Notes under the pieces: model-generated
The model's database searches: none
Told to the model about the DNA's origin: nothing
The model's input: the letters and a program-made list of their open reading frames with translations, nothing else
Part shown: positions 32,539 through 40,200 of the stretch, in pieces
Numbering within the stretch: position 1 is the first letter of the stretch
Layout of the letters: each line of letters opens with the position of its first letter
Program-made: the position numbers and the translations under genes
Assembly (NCBI GenBank): GCA_049965935.1
Contig: JBMFVP010000007.1
Coordinates: forward strand, 1-49,861
Reading direction: 5' to 3'
DNA from: Thermocladium sp049965935
Lineage (GTDB): Archaea; Thermoproteota; Thermoprotei; Thermoproteales; Thermocladiaceae
DNA length: 49,861 nucleotides

Positions 32539-34080
32539 CTAAAGGAACATTTTCTGCACTGTTCTATCCATGTTTATTAGGAGTAATTTCGGATCTTCGC
32601 CTTCATATAGCCACTTAAGTTCCTGTAGATCCTTGCCAGCAGTTTCTGCCTCAATGCCAAAGCCTTTAGCTATATCAGTTATTTTTGCCTCTATGTTGAG
32701 ATAATCAGCTGCCTCGAGTTCTGGGTAGTAGCTCTTGGCATAGCTCTTCAATATATTGTATCCGCCATTGCTTAGCACAATTATCTTGAGGGGTAGCTTG
32801 TATTTAGCAGCTGTCCATAAACCTTGAACTGAATACATGAAGGACCCATCTCCCACCATGGTGAGCAGCCTCTTCTCAACTATTGAGATACCTAATGACG
32901 CCGATAATGCCCAACCAAGTTGGCCACTCTTGGCTGTGAAGTACTTATTATGGCCATACCCCATCACGCTCCTAACTATTGGCGAATATGATATAGACTC
33001 ATCTACAACTGTGAAATCCTGGAAGACCTTCCGTGCCTCATGCATTACATAGTCAATGCCCATTACAGCCCTCGATCTAACCACTCTATTCATATATAGC
33101 AAATCATCCTCCCGCACATAATTGCATTTATGTGTGATCTTCTTGGCTGCTTCTTTCATGAACATTCGTGGATTCATGATAAATGTTTCTCCCAGTCTTG
33201 GGTCTACATCGAATCCCACTGAGATTATGCGCTTGCCTGGAAGGAGGGGAGATGGTAAGTATGGATACAGAGTTATTCCGCCTCCAATTATCAATATTAG
33301 ATCATGGGTCAAGAGTTTCATATTTATCAATGTTGATCCAGGAAGCAGATCCCCTGCGAATCTCTTGCTATTGGAATTAAAGGGGGATCTATGTGCTAAT
33401 GGCTCAGCGTAAACTGGGCATCCAAGTGCATCTGCTAATTCTTCTGCTTCCTTAAATGCATTGAATACATCTATCTCGTACCCCATTACTAGAGCGGGAT
33501 TCTCCGCCGCATCCAGTGCATTTGCTATATAATCCACGGCATCCTCATCGATTAAGTTTGGGATGCGATATGCGTATTGTCTCGGCAGATATTCGGCATC
33601 TTCATCCATTATATCCATGGGGAATGATATGAAGACCGGCCCCATTGGCGGCGTCAAGGCGATGGCTTTAGCCTTCCTCATGATTATGGGTATATCATTA
33701 CTGTGCCTTACCTCGTACCTCATCTTGACTACGCCATTAACCATATCAGTTAATTCTCCGTACAATAGCGGTTCATACACTGCATGCCTAGTATCCTGTT
33801 GGCCTGCTGTGATTATTATTGGAGCTCGGTTCTTTAGTGATGTATGGATAAATGCGATTGAATTGCCAACACCAGGAATGGAATGCAGATTGACTAGGCT
33901 TGGTTTAAGCGAGTATTGAGAATAACCATCAGCCATGCCTACTGCTATGGAGTCATGTAGGGTCAGGTAATATTGATCAATTCCCCTTAACATCGGGAGT
34001 TCCGTGGTTCCGGGATTGCCAAAGGCCGGCGAAATATCTAGCTCCTTTATGCTGGCTTTAAGAGCCTCATATCCCTTCAA
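32539..34080 (-). CDS. Benzoylformate decarboxylase-like ThDP enzyme
   Basis: The 513-aa protein has the three ThDP-enzyme domains. The N-terminus reads FGNPGTTELPML (21-31 region), as in benzoylformate decarboxylase (GNPGSNELPF), then LHDSIAVGMADGY, NLHSIPGVGN (H66) and ITAGQQDTRH. The C-terminal cofactor motif is VGDGSFMYSVQGLWTAAK then VLSNGGYNIL. The family decarboxylates aromatic or branched 2-oxoacids to aldehydes without oxidation. Asp43 occupies the place of the usual cofactor-activating Glu (Glu47 in the Pseudomonas enzyme). The TTG start follows the dehydrogenase stop directly, preceded by GGTGA, so the pair is one operon. An acetolactate-synthase-like or oxalyl-CoA-type activity is less likely. 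Confidence 0.8.
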   Translation of the reverse strand: MKGYEALKASIKELDISPAFGNPGTTELPMLRGIDQYYLTLHDSIAVGMADGYSQYSLKPSLVNLHSIPGVGNSIAFIHTSLKNRAPIIITAGQQDTRHAVYEPLLYGELTDMVNGVVKMRYEVRHSNDIPIIMRKAKAIALTPPMGPVFISFPMDIMDEDAEYLPRQYAYRIPNLIDEDAVDYIANALDAAENPALVMGYEIDVFNAFKEAEELADALGCPVYAEPLAHRSPFNSNSKRFAGDLLPGSTLINMKLLTHDLILIIGGGITLYPYLPSPLLPGKRIISVGFDVDPRLGETFIMNPRMFMKEAAKKITHKCNYVREDDLLYMNRVVRSRAVMGIDYVMHEARKVFQDFTVVDESISYSPIVRSVMGYGHNKYFTAKSGQLGWALSASLGISIVEKRLLTMVGDGSFMYSVQGLWTAAKYKLPLKIIVLSNGGYNILKSYAKSYYPELEAADYLNIEAKITDIAKGFGIEAETAGKDLQELKWLYEGEDPKLLLINMDRTVQKMFL

Positions 34081-35010
34081 TTAAATCACCCGATACTGAG
34101 GCTCTAGTCCTTGTTTATACCTTAGTACGTTTGCTATGGTCTCCATAAGAAATCTTTCCTGGCTCTCCATTGTTGCTCCAGCTATATGAGGCGAGAAAAT
34201 TATATTATCCATTGAAAAAAGCTCGGAATTGAAATCCGGCGGCTCCCGCTCATAAACATCTATGCCGACTTTAATTCCTTTTTCCTTGATGGCCTTTATC
34301 AGTGCTTTCTCATCTATTACCTCAGCCCTTGCAGTATTTATCAGGATGGCTCCATCCTTCATTAAGCTTAGTTGTTTTTCGGAGATCATGTGTCTGGTCT
34401 CATTGGTTAGAGGCACATGTATGGAGATTATGTCGGATAGCCTCAATAAATCATCTAACGATACATACCTAATGCCGTAGAATTCCTCTTTCTCGGAAGG
34501 TAGCCTCCTCACATCATAATAAAGTATACCCACCTCAAAGGGTATTAGTCTCTCAACGAGTTTGATTCCAATAGCACCCATTCCTATTATGCCGAATACC
34601 TTACCCTTTAATTCGCGTGCGCCAGTTAGTATTGGCCATCGCTTGGCCTTTATTTCAGAATTTAGTTGAACCAAGTTGCGTAGCAATGCTAGAGCGAACA
34701 TTATTACATGCTCAGCCACGGCTTCTTTATTGGCAACCGGAATATTGCTTAACATAATGCCCCTACGCTTGACCTCCTCTATATTCACATTGTCGTAGCC
34801 AGTGCTAGCCACTTGAATAAATTTCAGATTAGGTAGCTTATTCAGAAGCTCTGAGTCGACTTTAGTGAAGGTTGTTACTATTAGTACATCCGCATTGTTT
34901 CTCTCAAAATCTACAGATGTAGTTATGTCTAGCTCAGGAAGTATTTGGGCCGCGGCTCCCTTTATCTGCTCGATTGGTATGAATGGAGGAAGTATTGCTA
35001 GTGCTTTCAT
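34081..35010 (-). CDS. D-2-hydroxyacid dehydrogenase (NAD(P)-dependent)
   Basis: The 309-aa enzyme has FIQVASTGYDNVNIEEVKRRG, the coenzyme fold GKVFGIIGMGAIGIKLVERL, NTARAEVIDEKAL (catalytic Arg), DVYEREPPDF (Glu) and SPHIAGATMESQ (His), the complete triad of the D-isomer-specific 2-hydroxyacid dehydrogenase family. It interconverts a 2-hydroxyacid and a 2-oxoacid. Its downstream partner is the ThDP decarboxylase, so the 2-oxoacid produced or consumed is probably the decarboxylase substrate. It is transcribed from the divergent promoter shared with the SCP2 gene, with TATA (TATATTTAT) about 20-25 nt upstream. Substrate side chain is unknown. Confidence 0.9.
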   Translation of the reverse strand: MKALAILPPFIPIEQIKGAAAQILPELDITTSVDFERNNADVLIVTTFTKVDSELLNKLPNLKFIQVASTGYDNVNIEEVKRRGIMLSNIPVANKEAVAEHVIMFALALLRNLVQLNSEIKAKRWPILTGARELKGKVFGIIGMGAIGIKLVERLIPFEVGILYYDVRRLPSEKEEFYGIRYVSLDDLLRLSDIISIHVPLTNETRHMISEKQLSLMKDGAILINTARAEVIDEKALIKAIKEKGIKVGIDVYEREPPDFNSELFSMDNIIFSPHIAGATMESQERFLMETIANVLRYKQGLEPQYRVI

Positions 35011-35088
35011 TAAGTATCGATAAATATATAATACTTATTAAAGGTTTTACAACAAAGTTTAAATATTAAGTATTAAAATATTGCAATC
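35011..35088. promoter_or_regulatory. Divergent promoter with repeated TAAGTATT half-sites
   Basis: The 78 bp between the two operons hold TAAGTAT (35011-35017), its complement ATACTTA within AATACTTA (35030-35037) and TAAGTATT (35067-35074). The first two form an inverted repeat across the leftward TATA; the last two form another across the centre and reach the rightward TATA (TTTAAATA, 35058-35065). Copies overlapping both core promoters are what a repressor controlling both arms would use. The DNA is very AT-rich, so chance similarity is possible. No regulator gene is adjacent. Confidence 0.5.
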
Positions 35089-35508
35089 ATGAGCGACCAA
35101 AAAATTGTTTTCCCCTCCCGTGAGTGGGTTAATCGATATTGTAATGAGTTATCCATGTCGGAGGACTATAATAAGGCCGGAAAGGGTTGGAAGGATCCCA
35201 TATTATTTAAGGTAAATGAGGAGGCTGGATTACAGTTCGAGATATCGCGTTTCATATTGAAGTTAATGGATGGCAAATGCCTTTCAGTTGAATTTCCAAT
35301 GGAGGAGCATGCCACTGCCCCATTCATTATAGAGGCATCATATGATAACTGGAAGAAAGTTATAGAGGGCAAGATAAATCCAACCCAAGCAATGTTGACC
35401 GGGCAATTAAAGGTCAAGGGCAATATGGCTCTGCTTCTTCGGTACTCTACCGCGGCAATAGCAATGGTAAAAGCTGCACAGAAGGTTCCAACGCAGTTCA
35501 TGAAGTGA
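35089..35508 (+). CDS. SCP2 sterol-carrier-like protein
   Basis: A 139-aa soluble protein with the SCP2 fold pattern: ISRFILKLMDGKCLSVEF, then APFIIEASYDNWKKVIEGKI and NPTQAMLTGQLKVKGNMALL near the C-terminus. SCP2 domains bind hydrophobic ligands such as fatty acyl groups or other lipids in an internal cavity. It is the first gene of a rightward operon with the iron alcohol dehydrogenase (4 bp) and AOR. A cargo or chaperone role for a hydrophobic aldehyde, acid or acyl-CoA of the pathway is inferred. TATA (TTTAAATA) lies about 27 nt before the ATG, so the mRNA is probably leaderless. Confidence 0.85.
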   Translation: MSDQKIVFPSREWVNRYCNELSMSEDYNKAGKGWKDPILFKVNEEAGLQFEISRFILKLMDGKCLSVEFPMEEHATAPFIIEASYDNWKKVIEGKINPTQAMLTGQLKVKGNMALLLRYSTAAIAMVKAAQKVPTQFMK

Positions 35509-35512
35509 TGGT

Positions 35513-36628
35513 ATGCCTATAATCACGTTACCGCGAAAAATAATATTTCAGAGGGATATATACAAGGACGCCGGCGATTTATTGAGGACATACTTGGGGA
35601 AAAGAGTCCTGGTAATAGTTGATCCAAATGTCTTGAGGATACATGGAGAGAAAATAAAGGAAATGCTAAGGGGATTGGAGTACTTTGTTTGGAGTGATGT
35701 GCCGCCGGAGCCCAGCGTCGATGATGTTCTAAATGCATTTGGGAAAATAAGGGGCGACTATACTTCAGTAATGGCGGTGGGTGGGGGCAGCGTGATAGAC
35801 TTCGCTAAATCATTGGCTTATTTGCTTTCGAATCCAAATGGAGATTTACGTTCCATAAATCCATTTGAATCAATTAATCTAAAAACTACTTTAATAGCGG
35901 TGCCAACTACCTCTGGAACAGGTAGCGATGCATCGTTTGGCGTTGTTTTGACGGATAATGGACGAAAGCTGGCTATGGGTAACTATGACTTAGTTCCATT
36001 AATAATAGTGTTAGATCCATCATTTACACCATCACAAGAAAATATAGTGAGGTCCACTGGGCTAGATGCCTTAGTGCATGCATTTGAGGCGCTTGTGGCT
36101 AATACTGCGTCGATCTTTACAGACGCTCTGGCTGAGAAGTCGATTCTAACCATTGTTAGGAATCTTCCGCTTGCCATCATGAATAACGATGATGCCAAAG
36201 ATGCTATGCATATAGCGGCAACGATGGCTGGGATGGCTTTCTCAAACAGCGGTACCGCCATGGCTCATGCATTAGGCCACGCATTTGGCGCAACTTTCCA
36301 TGTGGTTCATGGGATATCGGTCGCATTGTTTCTCCCACATGTGATTAAGTTCAATAGCGTGGACGCAACTGCCAATGCGAAGTATAGATACATCAGTGGA
36401 TTACTAGGTTTTGGGGGAGACGTAGATGGATTAATTGAGGGATTGTTAAGGCTTTACCGGGAAATCAAGCAACCTATCGCTGTGAGGGAATTAGGCATTG
36501 ATAAGGCTGCCTATTTCTCAGCTATAGACACCATGTCCAGGAAAGCAATTGAGGATAGTGAATTATCATTTAACCCAGTAATACCGGGTGAAGATGATAT
36601 TAAGTCAATATTTGAGAAGGCTTGGTAA
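35513..36628 (+). CDS. Iron-containing alcohol dehydrogenase
   Basis: The 371-aa protein has the nucleotide site MAVGGGSVIDFAKSLAY, AVPTTSGTGSDAS, and the metal-binding blocks GLDALVHAFEALVAN and MAHALGHAFGATFHVVHG (Asp and three His). Family members reduce aldehydes or oxidise alcohols with NAD(P)H. With the decarboxylase and AOR nearby, it would handle the aldehyde produced from a 2-oxoacid, releasing it as an alcohol or running in reverse. The stop overlaps the AOR start (TAATG). Alternatives in the family are 1-propanol or lactaldehyde dehydrogenases and maleylacetate reductases; context favours an alcohol/aldehyde enzyme. Confidence 0.9.
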   Translation: MPIITLPRKIIFQRDIYKDAGDLLRTYLGKRVLVIVDPNVLRIHGEKIKEMLRGLEYFVWSDVPPEPSVDDVLNAFGKIRGDYTSVMAVGGGSVIDFAKSLAYLLSNPNGDLRSINPFESINLKTTLIAVPTTSGTGSDASFGVVLTDNGRKLAMGNYDLVPLIIVLDPSFTPSQENIVRSTGLDALVHAFEALVANTASIFTDALAEKSILTIVRNLPLAIMNNDDAKDAMHIAATMAGMAFSNSGTAMAHALGHAFGATFHVVHGISVALFLPHVIKFNSVDATANAKYRYISGLLGFGGDVDGLIEGLLRLYREIKQPIAVRELGIDKAAYFSAIDTMSRKAIEDSELSFNPVIPGEDDIKSIFEKAW

Positions 36629-38361
36629 TGATGGGTAATTGGAACAAAATAGCATTTATAGATCTAACGTCAAGCGAGATTTGGTTTGAATCGATTGATG
36701 AAGAAGCATGGCGGAACTACCTAGGCGGTATAGGGATAGGTGCATACCTTTTCAGCAAACTCAATAAATTAAGCGATGCATTATCACCTGAAAACCCTGT
36801 AATACTAGCGGCGGGCCCGCTTGTTGGGACATCGTTTCCAGAATCGGGGCGTCATGAAGTAGTTAGTAGAAGTCCTCAAACTGGATTACTTGGGGAATCA
36901 AATTCGGGGGGAAGATTCGGATTCGAGATGAAGAGAAGTGGGTTAGATGTGGTTGTAATTCTAGGTGCTGCTCAGAGTCCCGTGGCAATAGTGATTGATG
37001 ATGGTGTGATCAAGTTAATTGATGCATCGCGATACTGGGGGCTCACCACTTATGAGACAATAGCTGCATTATCTCAAGGCGGATATAGCGTGGCTGCAAT
37101 TGGGCCAGCGGGAGAGAATAAGGTTCTATTTGCCGCCGTAATGAATGATAATGGAAGAGCAGCTGGACGAACAGGTATGGGCGCAGTCTTTGGTTCAAAG
37201 AAACTTAAGGCAATAGCAGTGAGGGGGCGAAAGCAAGTACCATTATTTAATAGGGAGGAGTTCCTTAGGCATAGCCAATATGTGGCTAAGTATCTTCATG
37301 AGGCCGCATTTAGCGTGAGCTTAAGGGAGTTCGGGAGCTCTGTTTGGATGGATGCGGGCTCCGCCTTAGGGGATGTACCAGCACACTACTTTACATCTCA
37401 CTCCTTCGATTATGACTCGATCAGCTCAATTAAGTTAAAGGAATTATTTAATCCTCAAAGTAAACCATGCGCTAGCTGCGTTATCTCTTGTGGAAGGGAA
37501 ATAAGGATGAATGGGTTAAGGATAGATGGACCGGAGTACGAGACGGTTGCAGTGTTTGGTCCCTTGCTTGGCAATAATGATATTAAGAGTATTGTGGAGT
37601 GGAATCATTTGGTCAATTCGTTGGGGCTCGACTCGATTTCGACTGGAGTCATCATATCAGCTGTGATTTATTTTCGTGAAATTGGTCTATTAAATGATAA
37701 TTATGACATAAATTCGATAGATCAAGTAATACGTGATATAGCGCATAGAAGGGGTATAGGTGATGAGTTAGCCAATGGTCTAGAGAGATTCGCGGCTAGC
37801 CATGGAATAGAGAGAGATCTAGTTGCCACAGTCAAGGGGCTAGAGATTCCAGCTCATGATCCTAGGGCATTTAAGTTGCAAGCATTAACGTACGCTACAT
37901 CCACCAGGGGGGCGTGTCACTTGCAGGGAGAAATGTATGCCGTGGATATAGGTGCATCTCAGGAAAACATTGGCATAAAAGCCGGCGATAGATGGGATGT
38001 AGACAGCGATGAGAGGGTAATTAGTTTAATTAAGGCGCAAGACTATAGGCAGGTACAGAATTCAGCGATAGTTTGTACCTATGGTTATCCCCCTGCTGAT
38101 GACTTATTAAGGGCCATTAACCTAGCCACGGGATTTAATTTTACATTGGAGGAAATGATGAAAATCGGGTCGCGTATAATTGATTTGAAGAAGGAAATAA
38201 ATGAGAAACTGGGTTGGAGGAAGGACATGGATTGGGTACCAGCCATAGTTAGGCGTAGGGTTGGGGATGAACCCCTAAATACTGCTATAAGCGATGATGA
38301 GCTTAGGAAGCTATTAGATAGATATTATAAGCTCCGTGGTTGGCAGTTCTCATCGACGTAA
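36628..38361 (+). CDS. aor: Aldehyde:ferredoxin oxidoreductase (tungsten/molybdopterin)
   Basis: The 577-aa enzyme shows the AOR family blocks: GGIGIGAYLF and AGPLVGTSFPESGRHEVV (N-terminal domain), GRAAGRTGMGAVFGSKKLKAI, the [4Fe-4S] ligands C281-x2-C284-x3-C288 and C483 (VCTYG), and the cofactor motif GLDSISTGV. It oxidises an aldehyde to an acid with ferredoxin as acceptor, using a tungsten- or molybdenum-bispyranopterin. Start ATG 36628 overlaps the alcohol dehydrogenase stop. Its last 37 bp overlap the convergent TPR gene. Substrate range is not readable, but linkage suggests aldehydes from 2-oxoacid decarboxylation. Confidence 0.9.
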   Translation: MMGNWNKIAFIDLTSSEIWFESIDEEAWRNYLGGIGIGAYLFSKLNKLSDALSPENPVILAAGPLVGTSFPESGRHEVVSRSPQTGLLGESNSGGRFGFEMKRSGLDVVVILGAAQSPVAIVIDDGVIKLIDASRYWGLTTYETIAALSQGGYSVAAIGPAGENKVLFAAVMNDNGRAAGRTGMGAVFGSKKLKAIAVRGRKQVPLFNREEFLRHSQYVAKYLHEAAFSVSLREFGSSVWMDAGSALGDVPAHYFTSHSFDYDSISSIKLKELFNPQSKPCASCVISCGREIRMNGLRIDGPEYETVAVFGPLLGNNDIKSIVEWNHLVNSLGLDSISTGVIISAVIYFREIGLLNDNYDINSIDQVIRDIAHRRGIGDELANGLERFAASHGIERDLVATVKGLEIPAHDPRAFKLQALTYATSTRGACHLQGEMYAVDIGASQENIGIKAGDRWDVDSDERVISLIKAQDYRQVQNSAIVCTYGYPPADDLLRAINLATGFNFTLEEMMKIGSRIIDLKKEINEKLGWRKDMDWVPAIVRRRVGDEPLNTAISDDELRKLLDRYYKLRGWQFSST

Positions 38362-38678
38362 TTGCTTAAGCCAGAAAATGATTGATCCAGCTCCGCCATC
38401 CGTGCCTCATTCTTGGCATCCGTGCACCTGCCGAGCTTAATTAATGCAAAGCACTTATTAGCATGATAGCTTGGATTCCTTGGTTCCTCCTTTATTGCTT
38501 CCTCAAATTCATGCATGGCTTCATCATATAGCTTCATTGCCATTAGTGCTAGACCAAGGCAATTATGATACAAGGGATTCCTTGGTTCCTCCTTTATTGC
38601 CTCGACGTACTCCTTTACAGCTTTTTCGTAGAAGCCATGAATATATGCCTCGAAGCCTTTTATATAATGCATTGACAC
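38325..38678 (-). CDS. TPR-repeat protein (117 aa)
   Basis: Three tetratricopeptide repeats of 34 aa: FEAYIHGFYEKAVKEYVEAI then KEEPRNPLYHNCLGLALMAM, KLYDEAMHEFEEAIKEEPRN, and a last one from PSYHANKCFALIKLGRCTDA. TPRs mediate protein-protein contacts. The first two repeats share a 26-bp identical DNA stretch in register, so they duplicated recently or are being homogenised. GTG at 38678 is about 26 nt after an ATTTTTAA box; the ATG two codons later is an alternative. The 3' end overlaps the convergent AOR gene by 37 bp. The interaction partner is unknown. Confidence 0.8.
   Translation of the reverse strand: MSMHYIKGFEAYIHGFYEKAVKEYVEAIKEEPRNPLYHNCLGLALMAMKLYDEAMHEFEEAIKEEPRNPSYHANKCFALIKLGRCTDAKNEARMAELDQSFSGLSNYVDENCQPRSL
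38473..38498. repeat. 26-bp direct repeat in TPR gene, copy 1
   Basis: Identical to 38575-38600; the offset of 102 bp equals one 34-residue TPR unit, and the repeat encodes the AIKEEPRNP turn of successive repeats. Confidence 0.85.
38575..38600. repeat. 26-bp direct repeat in TPR gene, copy 2
   Basis: Second copy, in register with 38473-38498, in the first TPR of the protein. Confidence 0.85.
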
Positions 38679-38789
38679 ACTGTTAATGCGTTTTCCCGCT
38701 TAAAAATGTTATTGGTTTATTGTTGTTGAAAATGCCTTATTTTTTAGCACGGAAATCCTTAAAAACCATTTGCGGTAATCATGGCGAAC

Positions 38790-38902
38790 GGGCCCGTAGC
38801 TCAGCATGGTGGAGCGATCGGCTGATAACCGATGCCAATGGGCGGCAAAGGCCCCGGTCAAGCAGTTGCTTGGGGGATGTTCAAATCCCGGCGGGCCCAC
38901 CA
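38790..38902 (+). tRNA. tRNA-Ile(GAT) with two non-canonical introns
   Basis: Acceptor GGGCCCG (38790-38796) pairs with CGGGCCC (38892-38898); CCA is encoded (38900-38902). The D arm is GCTC…GAGC and the anticodon stem ATCGG/CCGAT frames loop CTGATAA with anticodon GAT. From the anticodon arm onward there are 36 nt too many. The T arm is restored if about 21 nt (near 38858-38878) are removed, joining CCGG to GTTCAAATCCCGG. A further 15 nt (within about 38835-38851) must leave the variable region. Neither is at 37/38. Exact splice sites are uncertain because bulge-helix-bulge motifs are not ideal by hand. Confidence 0.88.
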
Positions 38903-39361
38903 ATTCCTGCATTAATCTTAAATATACTGCCAGTTATATAGGCAGGATAGGTTTAACTAGAAGAATCACGAGCCAATCCTTAAGGGCCTCGTCATGCAAA
39001 TGCGCTTCACCGGTGGGTTAGGTTGCACTGTAAGGTTAGCTTGGGATCTGCGGTAACTCATAATTCATGTCTTGTCTCCTCACCTTAATTATTAAGCTTC
39101 CCGCTCCTTAAGAGGGGTTTAGCGTTGATTACTTTATGAAAAAGACAGCATTGAAAATGAATAAATATATGAATAGATAGGTCTCCAAATGAAGTCGTGA
39201 CCTTGGGGAGGGGTTAATGAGACATGTTTTGCTTTAATTAATGGAATTGATGCGGCATTATTATGTGTCAATTGTATCTATAATTATGTCTATATATATA
39301 CAGATATTGTCGGGATTTTCAGTAAATAAGTTTTATTAAAACATTGGTAGCTAATCACTAT
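38903..39361. other. 459-bp region upstream of the ECF operon
   Basis: I see no ORF with family resemblance and no vitamin riboswitch consensus (for example no CTGAGA/ACCTGA pair of a TPP element). A TTCCCGCTCC-TTAA-GAGGGG inverted repeat near 39099-39118 may be a worn element hairpin or a terminator. The TATA box of the S-component gene (TTTTATTAAAA, about 39331-39341) closes the region. Confidence 0.4.
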
Positions 39362-40159
39362 ATGCAGTTGATAATATTCGCATCAAGCGCGGTATGGAAT
39401 GGCGTACACTTTAATCTAAACTCCGTGATACCATGGTATGTGATATTGATTTATGGATTAATATATATGGGTGTATTGACATGGATTTGGCGAAGCGGTA
39501 AATTCTCATCCTTCAAGACCATCGACTTCGTGTATATAGCATTGATTGCGGCTTTAATGATAGTCTACAACTTCTTTATATCGCCCATAATACCCAAGGT
39601 GGGGGCGATTACCACATGGTTCTATTACCCCATGATAGGCGAGATCTTCCTCTTATTAACCGTTGCAGCTCTTGTCGGTAAGCCGGGCACTATGGCTATA
39701 ACAATGTTTATATATACGCTGTTGTCCGATATATTCCATTATGGGTTTGGCGGCGAGCCGTTCTACTTCATTTATGAGATATTGGCTTATGGAGCCATAT
39801 TGGACATGTGGCTGGCATATCGTGGCGAGTTATTCCTTTCGCCTTACATTAAGTCAAGGCCTGGCTCTATATCCACGGGAGCTACCTTAGAGGAGCGGAT
39901 AAAGGCTCAGGCAAGCAAAGCCACAACCATTGGCTACGTGCTAATGGTGCTAGATGCCTTGATTGGCGCTATTCCAATGGCGGTGGCCTATAGCTTGTTC
40001 TATAGAGGATTCTTTGCAACATTCGTTAGTGGTATCGTATATAAGCCAAGCCTAGTATATGTAACAACGATAGCGAGCGTGGGCGGCGGCATAGTTATGG
40101 GCCTTATATCGTTGCCCTTTGTAGCGTATATAAAGCGAGTAGTGAAGGGAGCAATATAA
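39362..40159 (+). CDS. ECF transporter S component (substrate-binding membrane subunit), substrate unknown
   Basis: The 265-aa protein has six to seven hydrophobic helices, short polar loops and GAITTWFYYPMIGEIFLLLT and LVGKPGTMAITMFIYTLLSD segments that look like S-component core helices. Its identity rests mainly on context: a fused double ATPase and a T component follow directly. S components bind vitamins, precursors or Ni/Co with high affinity. The sequence recalls the YkoE (thiamine/HMP) group in length and layout, but no ligand motif is decisive. ATG 39362 is preferred over TTG 39344 because TTTTATTAAAA is centred about 27 nt upstream. Confidence 0.7.
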   Translation: MQLIIFASSAVWNGVHFNLNSVIPWYVILIYGLIYMGVLTWIWRSGKFSSFKTIDFVYIALIAALMIVYNFFISPIIPKVGAITTWFYYPMIGEIFLLLTVAALVGKPGTMAITMFIYTLLSDIFHYGFGGEPFYFIYEILAYGAILDMWLAYRGELFLSPYIKSRPGSISTGATLEERIKAQASKATTIGYVLMVLDALIGAIPMAVAYSLFYRGFFATFVSGIVYKPSLVYVTTIASVGGGIVMGLISLPFVAYIKRVVKGAI

Positions 40160-40200
40160 TTTAATTTGCTTTTAATGAAAATAAAATCAGTGGGTATTTC

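Noticed and set aside
38709..39021. Short frames over tRNA-Ile
   Set aside because: They run through the tRNA gene and have no independent support.
39040..39361. Possible vitamin riboswitch before the ECF operon
   Set aside because: No TPP, cobalamin or similar consensus is visible, and a TATA box right at the start codon implies an almost leaderless mRNA with no room for a riboswitch.
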